Counted from the first letter of the stretch, positions 48,066-61,200 are shown. The stretch: 64,000 nt of DNA from Lantana camara (GCA_037501455.1 CM074857.1:128451501-128515500); one strand, 5' to 3'. Notes: generated from the letters alone by a model not told the origin. Program-made: numbers and translations.

Positions 48066-48517
48066 GCATGTAAATAATTTCAGTTTTATGATTAGTTTGT
48101 TTATCTTCGTTGATTTGAATGGGTGGAATCACAAATTGCCTTTGGGTTTTGGGAAAGGTATCGTTTTTCTGAAGTTGCAGGACACCCATAGCTACAAGAC
48201 TAATAAGCAAAAGATAATCTGGATCGTGAGAAGTAGCAAGTGCCATCCTTTTGGGCAAGTATGGAACTATGTAATTGACGGGAATTTTGTACATAATGTC
48301 CGACAACAACCGAAGATCATGCATAGCCCTGTGGACGCGAGCGACATTGACGAGAATCCTTGCTGCCAAATGAACCTCACATTGAGGGGACTGGGCACCT
48401 CCGTAAGAGGCCAGCGAGTTTTCCTAAGGTTTTGGCTCGCATGAGGGGCGTGAATGCTGCCAACATTGCCGTGCAATGGCTGCACGATGTTTTTTACATG
48501 TACCTTAGTGGTGTAGG
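48066..48517. other. Unassigned stretch between the Gypsy fragment and the Copia element
   Basis: It contains a 114-codon - strand ORF (48025-48369) and a + strand frame ending at 48444, neither recognised. It could be a 3' part of the Gypsy element, LINE 3' UTR, or both. Confidence 0.35.
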
Positions 48518-50467
48518 TGTTAGGAATAGTGCCCTAGAAAGCCGATTGTATATCCGCTTTGTGCTTTTCCTTATTGTAATCACAGACAATCTTTGAATGA
48601 AATAACGAATTGAGGCAACACTTCTTTATATGCTCTTGTTTGGTATGCGTTTACTTTTGCTGTGCATGTATGAGAACTCCCCTAATCCTGATGACTTTAG
48701 GACTCTACCATTTAGGTGAAATGGTTCATGAAACGAGCCCTATATCACATAAGTCATGATTAGTAAAATACTCCAAGCCGATGAGTCCTACAGACAGTGG
48801 GAGTGTCAACTTGACTCCTCTAAGGCTTGCTTGTGGGATCACGCCCTTAAGAAGGACCACCTTGTTTCATGGAGGTGCAAAGTGTATAGTTGATACGTGC
48901 GTGATACATGAGGGTGCTTACTTTAACAAGTAAGTTCACTGAGGTGCCCCGTGTGAGAACATTCCTAAATGGGAAAGGAAGTTTCTACAAATGGAAACTT
49001 CCAGATTAGGAAATATCTCACGAGTCATTGATGTGATTAATTGATCCTTAGACTTGAGGTTCCTTCTCACTTTATGAGTTAACTCTGTAGTCTTAGGTAT
49101 AAGCTTTAAAGGGTGTCGCATTAGACAACTGATTCAAGGCTTATGCTGGGGCTGCACAAGTGATTCATGAAAGTGAATGAGAATCAAGAAAGGACCTACA
49201 CTTGCATTTGCAAGGTGATCTCTTATTGTATAAGTCATTCATATGCCATATGGAGTCCTTGGCCAAGGCAGTAGATCAAGACATCAAGAAAAGGGTTTCT
49301 TGGATTGAGATCAAATGGATATGAAATGCACTTAGCTTTAAGACCAGATTATTAGGGTTCTGATTCTTCCCTTGCCCTAGATCTTGGTTGAGAGATAGTA
49401 AGTAGGAGGATTGTATCTCACATGAATCAATGACTTAAAGGTTCTGTCGAATCCGAACATTCCAATTCAGCTAGGGGTTAAACACCTGTTGCTAGACTAT
49501 GGTCGTTTAATCTGTGGACTGATTAATTAATTAGTGAATTAATTAATTAGGGTCACTGCTAATTGAATTGAGAACCTAGAGGGTCACACACAACAACTTG
49601 GTTACATGAGTTGAGGCTTGAAAATGATTAAACGAGTTAATCGGGCCAAGAGGGTTCCACACGTGTGAAGTCACACGTGTGGCTCACGTGAGTGACACGT
49701 GTCACTGTGACACGTGTCACACACGTGTGTATATATATATATATATATTATATATTAAATAATTAATTAGTTAATTATTTAATAGACTTTGGTTTAATTT
49801 TGAATTAAAAAGAAAGTCTAATTTTGGAGAAAATAATCTAGTTAATTAATTATGAATTAATTAATTAGATAAAAATAAGTTATTTATTTTTATAATAAAT
49901 AAAGTATAAAATTATCCAAAAATAGTTTGGATATTTTTAGCTCTCTTAAAAGTTGACTTGAATTAGAATTCAAAGTCAAAGTTGGAAATTACTTGAAGAT
50001 CAAGTAATAGGAGAGAGGGACCAAAATCCTAGCCCATAAAGGACTAGGGATTTTCGGCACCCCCTTCCCTATAAATAGGAGAGCTCGAGCTCCTTATGGA
50101 GCGAATTGGCAATTCTTTTGGTTCATGTGTTGAACACCTTCCTTTCTCCAAGATTAAATTAAACCCTAGGTTAAGCCTAAACACTAACTAGAGAACTAGC
50201 ATCCTTACTAGTTAGATTGTGATCAAGTTGGTGGACTTTCTCTAGAGACTTCAAGTTAGAAGTTTGAAGATTCGAGCTTTACCAAAGGAGAGGGGATCAA
50301 GCCGCGAGAAGAGCGTTCTTGGGTGGCTTGAAACGCTTCAAGAAAGAACAAAAGAAAAGTAAGTTTTCTATCTTTACGAATTTGGTTACACGATTGCGAG
50401 TTCAAGGTCCTTTTGTTGGGAAATTTTTTTTAAAATTCCGCTGCTTTCTGATTCGTGTTTTCCAACA
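48518..50467 (+). repeat. Copia 5' LTR
   Basis: 1,950 bp, TGTTAGG to CCAACA. Six CACGTG palindromes lie at about 49670-49730. TATAAATA is at 50070-50077, followed by the palindrome GAGCTCGAGCTC. Confidence 0.95.
49670..49730 (+). promoter_or_regulatory. CACGTG (G-box/ABRE-type) cluster in the Copia LTR
   Basis: Six CACGTG motifs lie within about 60 bp, about 340 bp upstream of the LTR TATA box. ACGTG cores are known binding sites of plant bZIP/ABF and bHLH factors. The same block occurs in all five LTRs of the family in this window. Confidence 0.65.
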
Positions 50468-50469
50468 AG

Positions 50470-50481
50470 TGGTATCAGAGC
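50470..50481 (+). other. tRNA-iMet primer binding site
   Basis: TGGTATCAGAGC, two bases after the 5' LTR. Confidence 0.93.
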
Positions 50482-52693
50482 CACCTCGTTAATCGTGTTT
50501 CTGATTCGTCTCAATTATTTTGAATTTGGTAGAAATTCTTAGGCTTGATGCGATTGAGTATTTGTAATTGTTTTAGAAAACCTGAATTACGAAACTGTAA
50601 TTTTTTCCTGAAAGTTTCTGAAAATTGGTTTTTGCAAAATTTAATTTTTGAGAACAATTTTAGATTTGAAACTGTAGAAACTGTTATTGGATTTCTTGGA
50701 TTGTTTTTGCTTTTGAACGAAAACACGAAACGAAAACCGGATCACGACGAACACGCGAAACCCCGCGCGCGAAGGCGTAGCGCGCCACCGCCCGCCTGTC
50801 CTAGGCATGCGCAGGGCATCCGCCCAGCACCTCCCGCACGCCTGTGCGGAAGCCTTCCGGGCGCGCCTAGGCGGCCGAGAATGGCCGCCCATCGCCCACC
50901 GTCGCCCGACAGGGCGCGCGCGCAGTGCGCGCACTCGCCCGGCCTTGGCCGGGCGCTGTGCGCGCCTGCCGTGCGCGTCCGCACGCGCTTGCGACGCGTG
51001 TGCCCCGTTTCGCGTATGGGCCCCATTTTCCTGATCCGATTTTTCGTATTTCGTGCAATCCAGTCCCAATTTTTATTTTAATTTTAAAATTTTATTTTTT
51101 GAATATTTATTTTAATTTTGAATAAAACTTAAAATTGGGATTTTTTAAGAAATTGAAACGGTTTATATTTTGGGAAAATGCAATCTTTGATAAAATTATT
51201 AATTTTCAGAAATTAATTTGAATTTTATTTGTTTTGGTAATTTGGGATTTATTGAAAACTTTTATAAATAAGACTCGCATCAAGTCGTGTTTTAAGTCAT
51301 TAGGACTTGAAACGAGAATTTTAATTTATTGGCTAAATTTAAATTCTCGCAAGAGCATGTTAGGTGATCATGGGTTTAGATCTATGTATGGTTTTAATTT
51401 ATGCACATGGATGGTTTAAATTGGGGTTGGAGCCCTATAGTTGCGTTTTTCAATTGAGGTTGGAGCCTCACTTATGTGCGTACTGTTATGTGATTTATTA
51501 TGTGGCTTTCCATATTACTGTTTTTGAGGCCGGGGTATGCCCCGTGTAATTGTCTAAGGCCAATATGAAGATTGAGCCTTATTACTTTATGTCTTTTTCT
51601 TTTTATTGTAATTTGAGAGTAGAGATAGGTGGTGAGGTTTTATTTTCATTTTGGAGACAATGCGCCCATGGAGTAAGATGGACCACATTCAAGTAACAAG
51701 GAGGCCATAAGTGAAGACCCCTCAAAATGTTAGGGAGGGGAATCTCAATTGTTAAATGTAATAGAGATAGGGCTCGTATTTTGTTACCGCTTTCCCTTAT
51801 GTGATTTGAACTGTTTATGTGGCATGTATGTTAGAACTTGTGATTGTGGAGTGGCTCCCACATATCACGCATAAGATAGGTAGAACCCATGATCATTACA
51901 TGTTAGTATCATGCTAGGACATGTTATCTGTTTATGTGCTTGTTTGATATGCATTTAAGTGTATTTGCATTAATCAAGACTAATAAAATTGGATAACATA
52001 TATGTTGGTGAGGTCGCACCGGACAACTCTCCGGTTGATTCGAAAATTCCCATTAAATATTAAGTTAATTTCGAACAAATAGGTGTTTAGTTCGAGATGC
52101 AAATTTTGAATTAAATTCCTAGCATTCCATCAATAGGTTTTAAGTTTAGTAAGTGAAGCTAGTTATTGTCCGCGAGTCGTGGGATAGCTAGTGGAGCTTA
52201 TTAGTTCTTAGTTACCTAATTGATCATTTTAAATGATCAATATTTCATGATCAATTTTAGCAAGGGCGATGTCCGTGAGTCGTGGGTCGTTCAAACTAAG
52301 TTTTGGTCATGATCTTATGATTGATGGGTCTAGCTTAACGCCTAAGTAAATATGGATGTCGCACGAGTCGTGGGTCCATATTGAAAGATAGGTGATGCAA
52401 AAACAATTACTAAGAGTTCTAAAGGTGTTAGAATTGGTAAGTTGTACCTACCTAGGGTTCTTACTTAGAATGTCCGCGAGTCGTGGGTTCGAGGTAAAAT
52501 GCCTACGATCTTAGTACCCATTGGGAAACGTGTTCCTCTTAGATCTTTGGGAATTCTAGATCTTTGAAAAACAGTGGGAGCTACATTAGATTAAAGACCT
52601 TATCTTTTGTATATCGTTATAATTCAGCATGCTCACTAGTTCTCTGTTTTACCATTTAGGTCGTAGATTCTGTGATTCTCTACGTGTTTTGAA
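50482..52693 (+). other. Long Copia 5' leader with GC-rich block and repeated motif
   Basis: A 2.2-kb non-coding leader precedes gag. It has a GC-rich block at about 50745-51030 in otherwise AT-rich DNA. Four copies of a GTCCGCGAGTCGTGGG-type motif lie near 52169, 52270, 52356 and 52472. Overlapping ORFs on both strands in the GC-rich block are composition artefacts. The leader is conserved in the defective reverse copy. Confidence 0.75.
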
Positions 52694-55600
52694 ATGGCAA
52701 CCAAAAACCCTCTTGTATCGATCCTCGAGTCAAACAAGGTGACTGGTCCCAACTATTCTGATTGGCTGAGGAATCTAAAAATCATTTTAGATTCTGAGAA
52801 GAGAACTTATGTTCTCTTCGAAGGGGAGCCTAGTCCCGAAGGGGAGGCTCCCACTCGGGCCGAGCGGGACGCGATTCAGAAGTGGAAGGATGATAATCTC
52901 CAAGCCCGTTGCCTTATGTTGGCCAACATGTCTCCGGACTTGCAAAGGCAACATGAGGCCATGGAATTTGCTTGGGAGATTTACGACCACTTAGAGCAAC
53001 TTTACCGCCCTCATGAACGTGTTACAAGGTATAACACTTCAAAAGAATTGTTCCACTTGAGAATGAGGGAAGGTTCAAGTGTCCATGAATATGGACTCAA
53101 GTTTCTTGCCCTTACTGAGAAACTTGCTTCCATGGACATGCCGCTGAAAGATGAGCTTTCAGTGGACTTGTTGCTAGCTTCGCTCCCACCATCGTTCAAC
53201 CCATTTGTCCTTAACTTCAACATGAATCATGCTGGTGCTACTGTAGCTGAGCTGATTAGTCAGCTTGTGACTGCTGAAAGCACGATCAAGAAGGACAATA
53301 AGGTTTTGATGGTGAATGCTCCATCTTCCTCTTCTGGGCCTTCTAAAGGTAAGGGCAAGAAAGCCCAAAAGAAGAAGAAGAAACCCCTTAGGCCCACTAG
53401 TGGCATTTCGAAGGGGAAGGCCCAAAAGAAGAAGCGTGATCAGAAAGAGGATGTTTGCTTCCATTGTGGCAAAGCGGGACATTGGAGGAGAAACTGCCCA
53501 GAGTACAAGGCTACTCTAAAGAAAGGTATCTTTCTCGTTGAAGTAAATCTTTCTATTAATTCTAGTTCTTGGGTACTTGATACCGGTTGTGGGACTCATA
53601 TCTGTAATGATGTACAAATGCTAAGTGAAGTCCAACAACTCAAAGAAGGAGAATGTGTCTTGAAGATCGGCGATGGCTCAAACGTTGAAGCTCGAGCTTT
53701 AGGCACAATTAGATTAGATTTAGGTAGTTTTGAGTTAGTATTAAATAAAGTCCTTTATGTACCGAGCATTATTCGTAATATAATTTCAGTTCCAATATTA
53801 GATTGTGAAGGTTATGAAACTTATATTAAGAATGGTAAATACTTTATCAAACGGAACAACTCTTCCGTTCATATCGGTACTCTAAGTAATGGACTTTACC
53901 TAACTCAAAATATCAATATTATGAATATACAACGAGAAACAAAGCGTAAGAGAGATGACAAAGTTTCAGCTCCCTTATGGCACGCTAGATTAGGACACAT
54001 TTCCAAGAACAGAATTAGCAAGATAAACACTTTAGGATCATTCTCTGAAAATGATCTCAAAGAGTTGACTTCTTGCTAATCCTGTCTCAAAGGAAAGATG
54101 TCCAAAGTTCCTTTTAAAGGAACTGTGGAACGTGCCACTGAGGTTTTGGATTTGATCCATACTGATGTTTGTGGACCGCTTAGTGTAAGCACTAGAAGCA
54201 ATCATCAGTATTTCATAACCTTTACTGATGACTTTAGTTGGTATGGTTATGTATACTTAATGAAGTATAAATCTGAAGCTTTTGAGAAATTCTTAGAATT
54301 TCAAAAGGAGGTTGAGAACCAAACTGGTCACAAGATCAAAGCACTTCGATCTGATCGAGGAGGCGAGTATCTTAGTGAAGAATTCCTTAATCATCTCAAA
54401 GATAATGAGATTGTCTCTCAGTGGACTCCTCCGGGAACTCCTCAGCTTAATGGAGTTTCTGAGAGAAGGAATCGAACCCTACTTGATATGGTTCGTTCCA
54501 TGATGAGTTTCACTGACTTACCACCTTCTTTCTGGGGTTATGCCCTAGAAAGTGCAGCAAAGATTCTGAATCTAGTTCCCTCTAAGTCAGTCCCCAAAAC
54601 GCCCTATGAAATGTGGCATGGTAAAATCCCTAGTTATTCTTACTTAAGAATTTGGGGTTGTCCTGCTTACATGAAGAGGACAGTGGGAGATAAGTTAGAA
54701 TCTCGTTCTAACTTATGCTACTTTGTAGGTTATCCTAAGGAATCCATAGGATACTATTTCTATGATCAATCTGAGCAAAAGGTGTTTGTTTCCAGAAATG
54801 CCACTTTTCTTGAGGAACCGTTCCTTAAAGAAAAGAAAGGAAAGATCATAGAATTAGAAGAAGTACAAAGTAATCCCATGCCACCTACTGAAGAAACGTC
54901 CCCTACTGATCAACCACAACCAATCACGAATCTCGATACACATGTAAATCCTCCTCTAAGGCGTTCTGAACGCACTCCTAGACAGCCGGAGAGATGGTAT
55001 GGATTCTTCCATGAAATCTCTCAAAAGGATAATGATCCTTCAACATATGAGGAGGCACTTTCAGATTCTGACTCTGAACAGTGGATAGAAGCCATGAAAT
55101 CCGAAATGGATTCCATGAACTCCAACCAAGTTTGGACCTTGGTAGATTTGCCTGATGGGGTCAAACCCATAGGTTGCAAATGGATCTTTAAGAGAAAGCT
55201 TGGAGTTGATGGAAGCATTGCAGCCTATAAAGCAAGACTGGTTGCAAAAGGATTCACTCAAAGACCCGGCGTGGACTTTGACGAAACCTTTTCACCAGTT
55301 GCAATGCAAAAGTCCATTCGAATCATGCTTGCCATTGCTGCATATTATGACTATGAGATATGGCAAATGGATGTGAAAACTGCCTTTCTCAATGGTGACA
55401 TTGACAAAGACATTTATATGGAGCAACCCATAGGTTTCACATTCAGTGGGAGTGAGCAAAAGGTTTGCAAACTCCAAAGATCAATCTATGGATTGAAACA
55501 GGCTTCTAGGAATTGGAACATTCGATTTGATGAATCGGTCAAAGCGTTTGGCTTCATCCAAATTTCGAATGAATCATGTGTGTATAGAAAGGAATTGGAG

Positions 55601-56583
55601 ACCTCAGTGCAATTCTTAGTACTTTATGTTGATGACATCCTTCTTATTGGGAATTCGAAGGATGACATGAAAGTGACTAAGTTATGGTTATCGAACCAAT
55701 TCGAGATGAAAGATCTTGGTGATGCGTCCTATATCCTTGGAATTAAAATCTATAGAGATAGATCTAGAAGGTTAATAGGACTATCACAGTTGATGTACAT
55801 TGACAAAGTATTGAAGAGATTCAATATGGAGTCAACAAAGGTTAAGAACCTTCCTATGAGTGTAGGAACATGTCTTTCAAAGAAGATGTGTCCTAAGACT
55901 AACCTTGAGAAGGAAAGAATGACTCATACACCTTATGCGTCAGCAATAGGTAGCATAATGTATGCAATGTTATGTACTCGACCGGATGTGGCTTATGCAC
56001 TTAGTGTGACAAGTCGTTTCCAAACTGACCCTGGAGATGGTCACTGGGCTGCCGTAAAGATTTATTATTAGTTTACGGAGGTCAGAAAGATCTTACTGTC
56101 GAAGGATACTGCGATGCAAGCTTTGCATCTGACTTAGATGATTTTAAGTCAATGTCAGGATACATTTTCTGCCTAAACGGCGGAGCAGTGAGTTGGAAGA
56201 GTTCCAAACAAACTACCACTGCAGATTCGACCACTGAGGCCGAATACTTAGCTGCAAATGATGCAGCTAAGGAAGGTGTTTGGATTAGAAACTTCATTCA
56301 AGAGTTGAATGTTGTTCCTAGCATGAAAGACCCCATTACTGTGTTTTGTGACAACACTGGGGCGGTTGCTCAAGCAAGAGAACCAAGATCTCACCAACGG
56401 ACCAAACACATTATGAGGAAGTATCACCTAATCCGTGATATTATCAAAAGAGGAGATGTGCTAATTGAGAGGGTCACATCAGCAGAGAACGTGGCAGATC
56501 CACTTACTAAACCCCTTAGTCGAGAAGCTTTCCAAAGTCATCTTCAGAAGATGGGACTTAGAGTAGCTTTAGAATGGCTTTGA
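52694..56583 (+). pseudogene. Copia gag-pol polyprotein with one nonsense change and one small deletion
   Basis: Gag begins MATKNPLVSILESNKVTGPN and has a CCHC knuckle (CFHCGKAGHWRRNC, near residue 254). The protease has VLDTGCGTH near residue 294. The integrase has the HHCC region and then a D,D,E core (IHTDVCG, RSDRGGEY, GVSERRN). Reverse transcriptase has AFLNGD and YVDD (near 55626), and RNase H has DASFASD and TEAEY. A TAA at 54077-54079 interrupts the integrase zinc motif between its last two cysteines, in the same frame as the downstream part. A short deletion near 56055-56062 shifts the frame just before RNase H, which is open again at 56152-56583. I infer a recently inactivated autonomous element. 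Confidence 0.92.
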
Positions 56584-56585
56584 CG

Positions 56586-56599
56586 GGCAAGTGGGAGAT
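56586..56599 (+). other. Polypurine tract of the Copia element
   Basis: GGCAAGTGGGAGAT lies immediately before the 3' LTR start. This is the plus-strand priming site, and the same tract is found in the reverse copy. Confidence 0.85.
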
Positions 56600-57240
56600 T
56601 GTTAGGAATAGTGCCCTAGAAAGCCGATTGTATATCCGCTTTGTGCTTTTCCTTATTGTAATCACAGACAATCTTTGAATGAAATAACGAATTGAGGCAA
56701 CACTTCTTTATATGCTCTTGTTTGGTATGCGTTTACTTTTGCTGTGCATGTATGAGAACTCCCCTAATCCTGATGACTTTAGGACTCTACCATTTAGGTG
56801 AAATGGTTCATGAAACGAGCCCTATATCACATAAGTCATGATTAGTAAAATACTCCAAGCCGATGAGTCCTACAGACAGTGGGAGTGTCAACTTGACTCC
56901 TCTAAGGCTTGCTTGTGGGATCACGCCCTTAAGAAGGACCACCTTGTTTCATGGAGGTGCAAAGTGTATAGTTGATACGTGCGTGATACATGAGGGTGCT
57001 TACTTTAACAAGTAAGTTCACTGAGGTGCCCCGTGTGAGAACATTCCTAAATGGGAAAGGAAGTTTCTACAAATGGAAACTTCCAGATTAGGAAATATCT
57101 CACGAGTCATTGATGTGATTAATTGATCCTTAGACTTGAGGTTCCTTCTCACTTTATGAGTTAACTCTGTAGTCTTAGGTATAAGCTTTAAAGGGTGTCG
57201 CATTAGACAACTGATTCAAGGCTTATGCTGGGGCTGCACA
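56600..57240 (+). repeat. Copia 3' LTR, first part
   Basis: Starts TGTTAGG. It is interrupted after GCACA (57236-57240), the 5-bp duplication made by the nested insertion. Confidence 0.95.
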
Positions 57241-57803
57241 TGTAACGCCCCAGTTTTTTGGTTTTAATAATGTGGCGTATTTATTTGTAAATTGCACGAT
57301 TTAATTAGTTAATTATATGATTAATTGTTTATAAATGTTTATATTTGTTTTAAACTATAGACTATGGTTATCTTAATTAATTCATTTTATTTCACTTTGA
57401 TAATTAGTGTTTAAATTCTTAATTAAGGTTTCGTGTTACCTTAACTATTTCGGTAATTTCGTTAATTAATTACAACATGTTATAAGTTGGCTTTAAATCT
57501 ATTTAATATGGAATTTAAGTTTTAGTAATTAATTTATAACTATATGAATTCGTTCATGCGCTTGAGTGTTCTATTGCTACTTCGTTCTTATATGTAATGA
57601 TATCGAATTGGCGTGAAAATTTAATATGTCGTAAATATGTGTGTTATGAACATGCCTTTATGCTCGGTTTATGTTTTCGGATTTATTTGACGAGCTTATG
57701 AATTTATTTTGATTTTTGGAACCAAGTCGGGGCTAACGAGCAATTAGCGCACCCTTGGTTCCGTGCGTGATATCTTGAGCTCGGGAATTCGGATTCTTAA
57801 GGA

Positions 57804-60800
57804 TGTAGCACCCCGCACGTGAGGCACCACATCCCCCGCACTAAGGCTCAACACGAGTAACGAAATGGTAAACCCGCACCCGTATCAAACCCTAGCGAAC
57901 GGGAGACAAACATAAAACCTTCCTAAGCCAGGCGGAGCTAGACCCTGTAGTGAAAACCGTACAACCAAATATAATGCATAGCAAAGCCAAAATCCAAGTA
58001 TGTCAACCATAAGCAGAATTTGGGCTCTTCAGGCCTCTTTTAATTCAATAGAAAAACTCAGTAACAACAATTACATGAATATTCCAGTTCATGATGTAAC
58101 AGGACGAATCATACATAATTCCACTACATGAATGAGTAAAGAGGCTCTCCTAATCTAACTCGACTCACAGAAAGACACCAGACACCTCCGCCTAGCTCGA
58201 ACCTTCAAAGGACAACCTGCACACTAAAAGAATGGGGAGGGAGAGGGTCAGTCTCTAGAAGACTGAGTGAGCAGGAGCGATACATATATATAAAACATGC
58301 ACATGCAAATCATAAATTCCGAACAAGGTTTTATTTACAATTAGTTCCCTAAAAGGGCAAGAGAATGAGTAATCAGTGCTCGGATTTTATGACTAATCAT
58401 ATTAATTCATTACATTCATAAATCATACATAAATATAAGGCTCGGCGAGTGAGCGTGCACAATCTCCAACCAAACTCCGACCGTGTACGACAAATATCAT
58501 ATATATATATTGATTAGGTGTTCATGCGATATATCATAATACATGCAGACCATATATCATAAATCATATTCGTTTGGGCAATCCGTGTCCCGGCCTTCCC
58601 GCACGGTGCATAATCATAACATAACATATATAAGAAAAGGCGTAAATCATAACCAACCTTCTTCCTCCGGGTGGTGGAAGGGTTAGCAAGACCCGACCAC
58701 CTCATACATAGGCCAATGGGGTTTCATGACTCCCCCAAGGGCACTCAGCTCCCATTCCCCGCTAAACCTCCTAGCGAGGGCCGGTATCACCGTAGTTTGG
58801 TTGGGACTAGTATATGGGATCCCCGTCAGCCCTTGCTTCCTCGGTTAGCCACATATACCAAGTCCCGGGGCCCGTGAACATATCATATTTGCATAATCTC
58901 GCCAAAACATATCCATACATACATATGATACATACCATAAGAAATCATACCTTACCGTGTAATTCGGCATATGCTATATACGTACCTCTCCGTGTCATCC
59001 AAATCCGTAGCTAGCTTGAAGACACACGGTTTGGAGCATAGCCTTATTACAAAACCATTTTTAAGCTTATATACGCTCATACGTATAAGTCAGAAGAATT
59101 TACTCGATAACTTCATTTGAAAACCATATATATATAATCATAAGGTTTTGGCCAAAGCTTTTCACATAAGGGTTGTAGGGTTTGTTACATAGCTAGAACA
59201 AAACCACCCTCACCTTAACCGTGAAGAAACAAGGATCGAGCACCAAGTGCCTGACGATCAAAAGCTCTCCACCCTGGAGACAAACTGTACAAAAGACCAC
59301 AAGACGTGTTCGTGAGACTCAAGACCCTAAATGAACCATATATGACGCACGGCAATGCTCAAGCATGATATGAAGACATAAAGATCACATTAAGTCATGA
59401 AAATCATATAACCAATTCATTCACTTGCTCAATCATAAATCATTCAATTCATATCTCCATTCAATTTATTCAAGAACTCAAATAGAAGCATAGAACATGT
59501 TCAAACTCTCCCAACATGCTACTACATACTTCATATTACATAACATAGTATATATTCAAGGTTGGGCAACAAGAAGAAGTGATAAGATATAGAAAATAAG
59601 TGATGCGATTCGTAAACGACATATAAACACACATAAACGGCATTCAATAAAAGCATGCCTAAAACACATCCAAATATCATGAAATTGCACCATAATACTC
59701 CTAACACATAGCCAAACAAGTTCATAGTTCAACACGAAAGGAGATAAAATCAATAAGGAGGGGAAACAAATCAAAAACCGAAGAGGAAGTAACGAAGACT
59801 GCGCATGGGAAGTGACACGGGGGTGTCACCAACCCTAGCCCAACTGAGCCACGGGCGTGGCTCAGTACAGAGCTTCCCAGAGGGTGTGACACGCCCGTGT
59901 CTCACTCTTATGAGTAAATGAGACACGGGGGTGTCACGGTACAGAACCAAATCACACGTAAAATTTTACCGGCAAAACTGAACTCATATAAATTCAATCC
60001 AAAGGCATACCAAATGAACTCCAAATGCTCTGAAACTTAATATGCAACATATTTGGCATGTTATGAACATTTTTCATTTAGAGTGAAAAAGCTAAATCAC
60101 ACGTTAAGATCATCGAAACCGTGAAACAAAACTGGGTCGCTACAATCGGACATATGAGCCCTAATGATTCTATCATGCCTTGATCAAGTACTTAGGGCTT
60201 GAATTTGGATCTGAAACTTTGGGGAATGCATGCTAACATACTAAACAACTAATATACATCATATATATGCAAAATGGTACAATTTAAAGCACATTAGGGT
60301 GACCAACAACCACACATAGGCAACAGCAACAAATCTGTCATGGAGCATGCATAAAACAGGCCATGTATTTCGGTTTTAAGGCTTCAAATGGATCCAAATA
60401 CTTAAAGCATGAATGATAACATATATAACAATGAGTGTACATAAGATCCATGCAATTTCACACGAAATGGAGACCATTTGATCAAGCAACAACACCATAC
60501 TTCACACAGCAGTTCAAAAACAGGGGAAGTAGTTTGATCATCAAGTTTGAAGCTCCATATCTCATAATTTTATAAAAGGAGCAAGAGATGAAATCCTCCT
60601 AACAACATATACTATCAGTTGGGAAAGAAATAGGTCAAGAAACAAGTTCATATGATCATATATAAGCAAGAAATTCAGCCACACAAACATATAGGTCACA
60701 AGAGCAAAAATCCCTAAAAGTTCATACCAATCTCATAATTCAAACCCTAATCAAATCTGATCCAAATCAGGTTTTAAATAGATGAAATCAAGTATAATTG

Positions 60801-61200
60801 AGTAGAGAAGACATAAATATTCATACCTTGAAGTTTTGGTGAAAGAGGGAAGAGATTTGAGCTCAAAATCACAAAGGATGGCCAAGGGTTTTCTCTCCTT
60901 CCTTCTCTCTTCTCTCTCGATCAGAAGCTGCAGCAAAGAGGGATGTTTTGGCTCGGTTTTTCAGAGGTAAAGGGGGTAGGAGAAGGCTTAACCCAAGGTA
61001 CAAAGTCATGGTTAAGGTATGGTTAGGTTAAGGAGTGTTATGGGGTCCCACCATGAAGACTAGTCAACCAAAGAAGCTCTTCTTGCACGGGTTGCTCGTT
61101 ACGGTTGGATTTCGGAGGTCTTAATGATTTCAAAAAGGCATGAGGCTTGTTCCATTGTCTCCGAATCGTCGATACGAAGGCAACGGAGGTGTCGGAATTC
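57804..61200 (-). repeat. LTR-like interior of the 4.5-kb insertion
   Basis: Read on the - strand, it ends GGGGTGCTACA at 57804 like the solo LTR at 25138-26795. It shares the CCGAGGAAGCAAGGG block at about 58840. A TGTAGCGACCCAG phrase at 60144 looks like another LTR start, but the flanks AAGGA and ATCGG do not form a duplication. A purine-rich, first-exon-like stretch lies at 60830-60950. Confidence 0.6.
59812..59937. repeat. Array of four perfect or near-perfect palindromes
   Basis: GTGACACGGGGGTGTCAC (59812-59829), GAGCCACGGGCGTGGCTC (59846-59863), a GTGACACGCCCGTGTCTCAC version (59886-59905) and GAGACACGGGGGTGTCAC (59920-59937). All share a CACGGGNGTG-like core. Spacing is about 34-40 bp between starts. 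Confidence 0.9.

Noticed and set aside
50545..51125. Overlapping ORFs up to 178 codons in the + copy leader
   Set aside because: Same GC-rich composition effect on both strands. The true gag start is at 52694.
60144..60156. A separate solo LTR from 57804 to 60144 inside the 4.5-kb insertion
   Set aside because: TGTAGCGACCCAG looks like an LTR start, but flanks AAGGA and ATCGG do not match. The first-exon-like stretch typical of this LTR lies beyond it at about 60,900, so the boundary is not supported.
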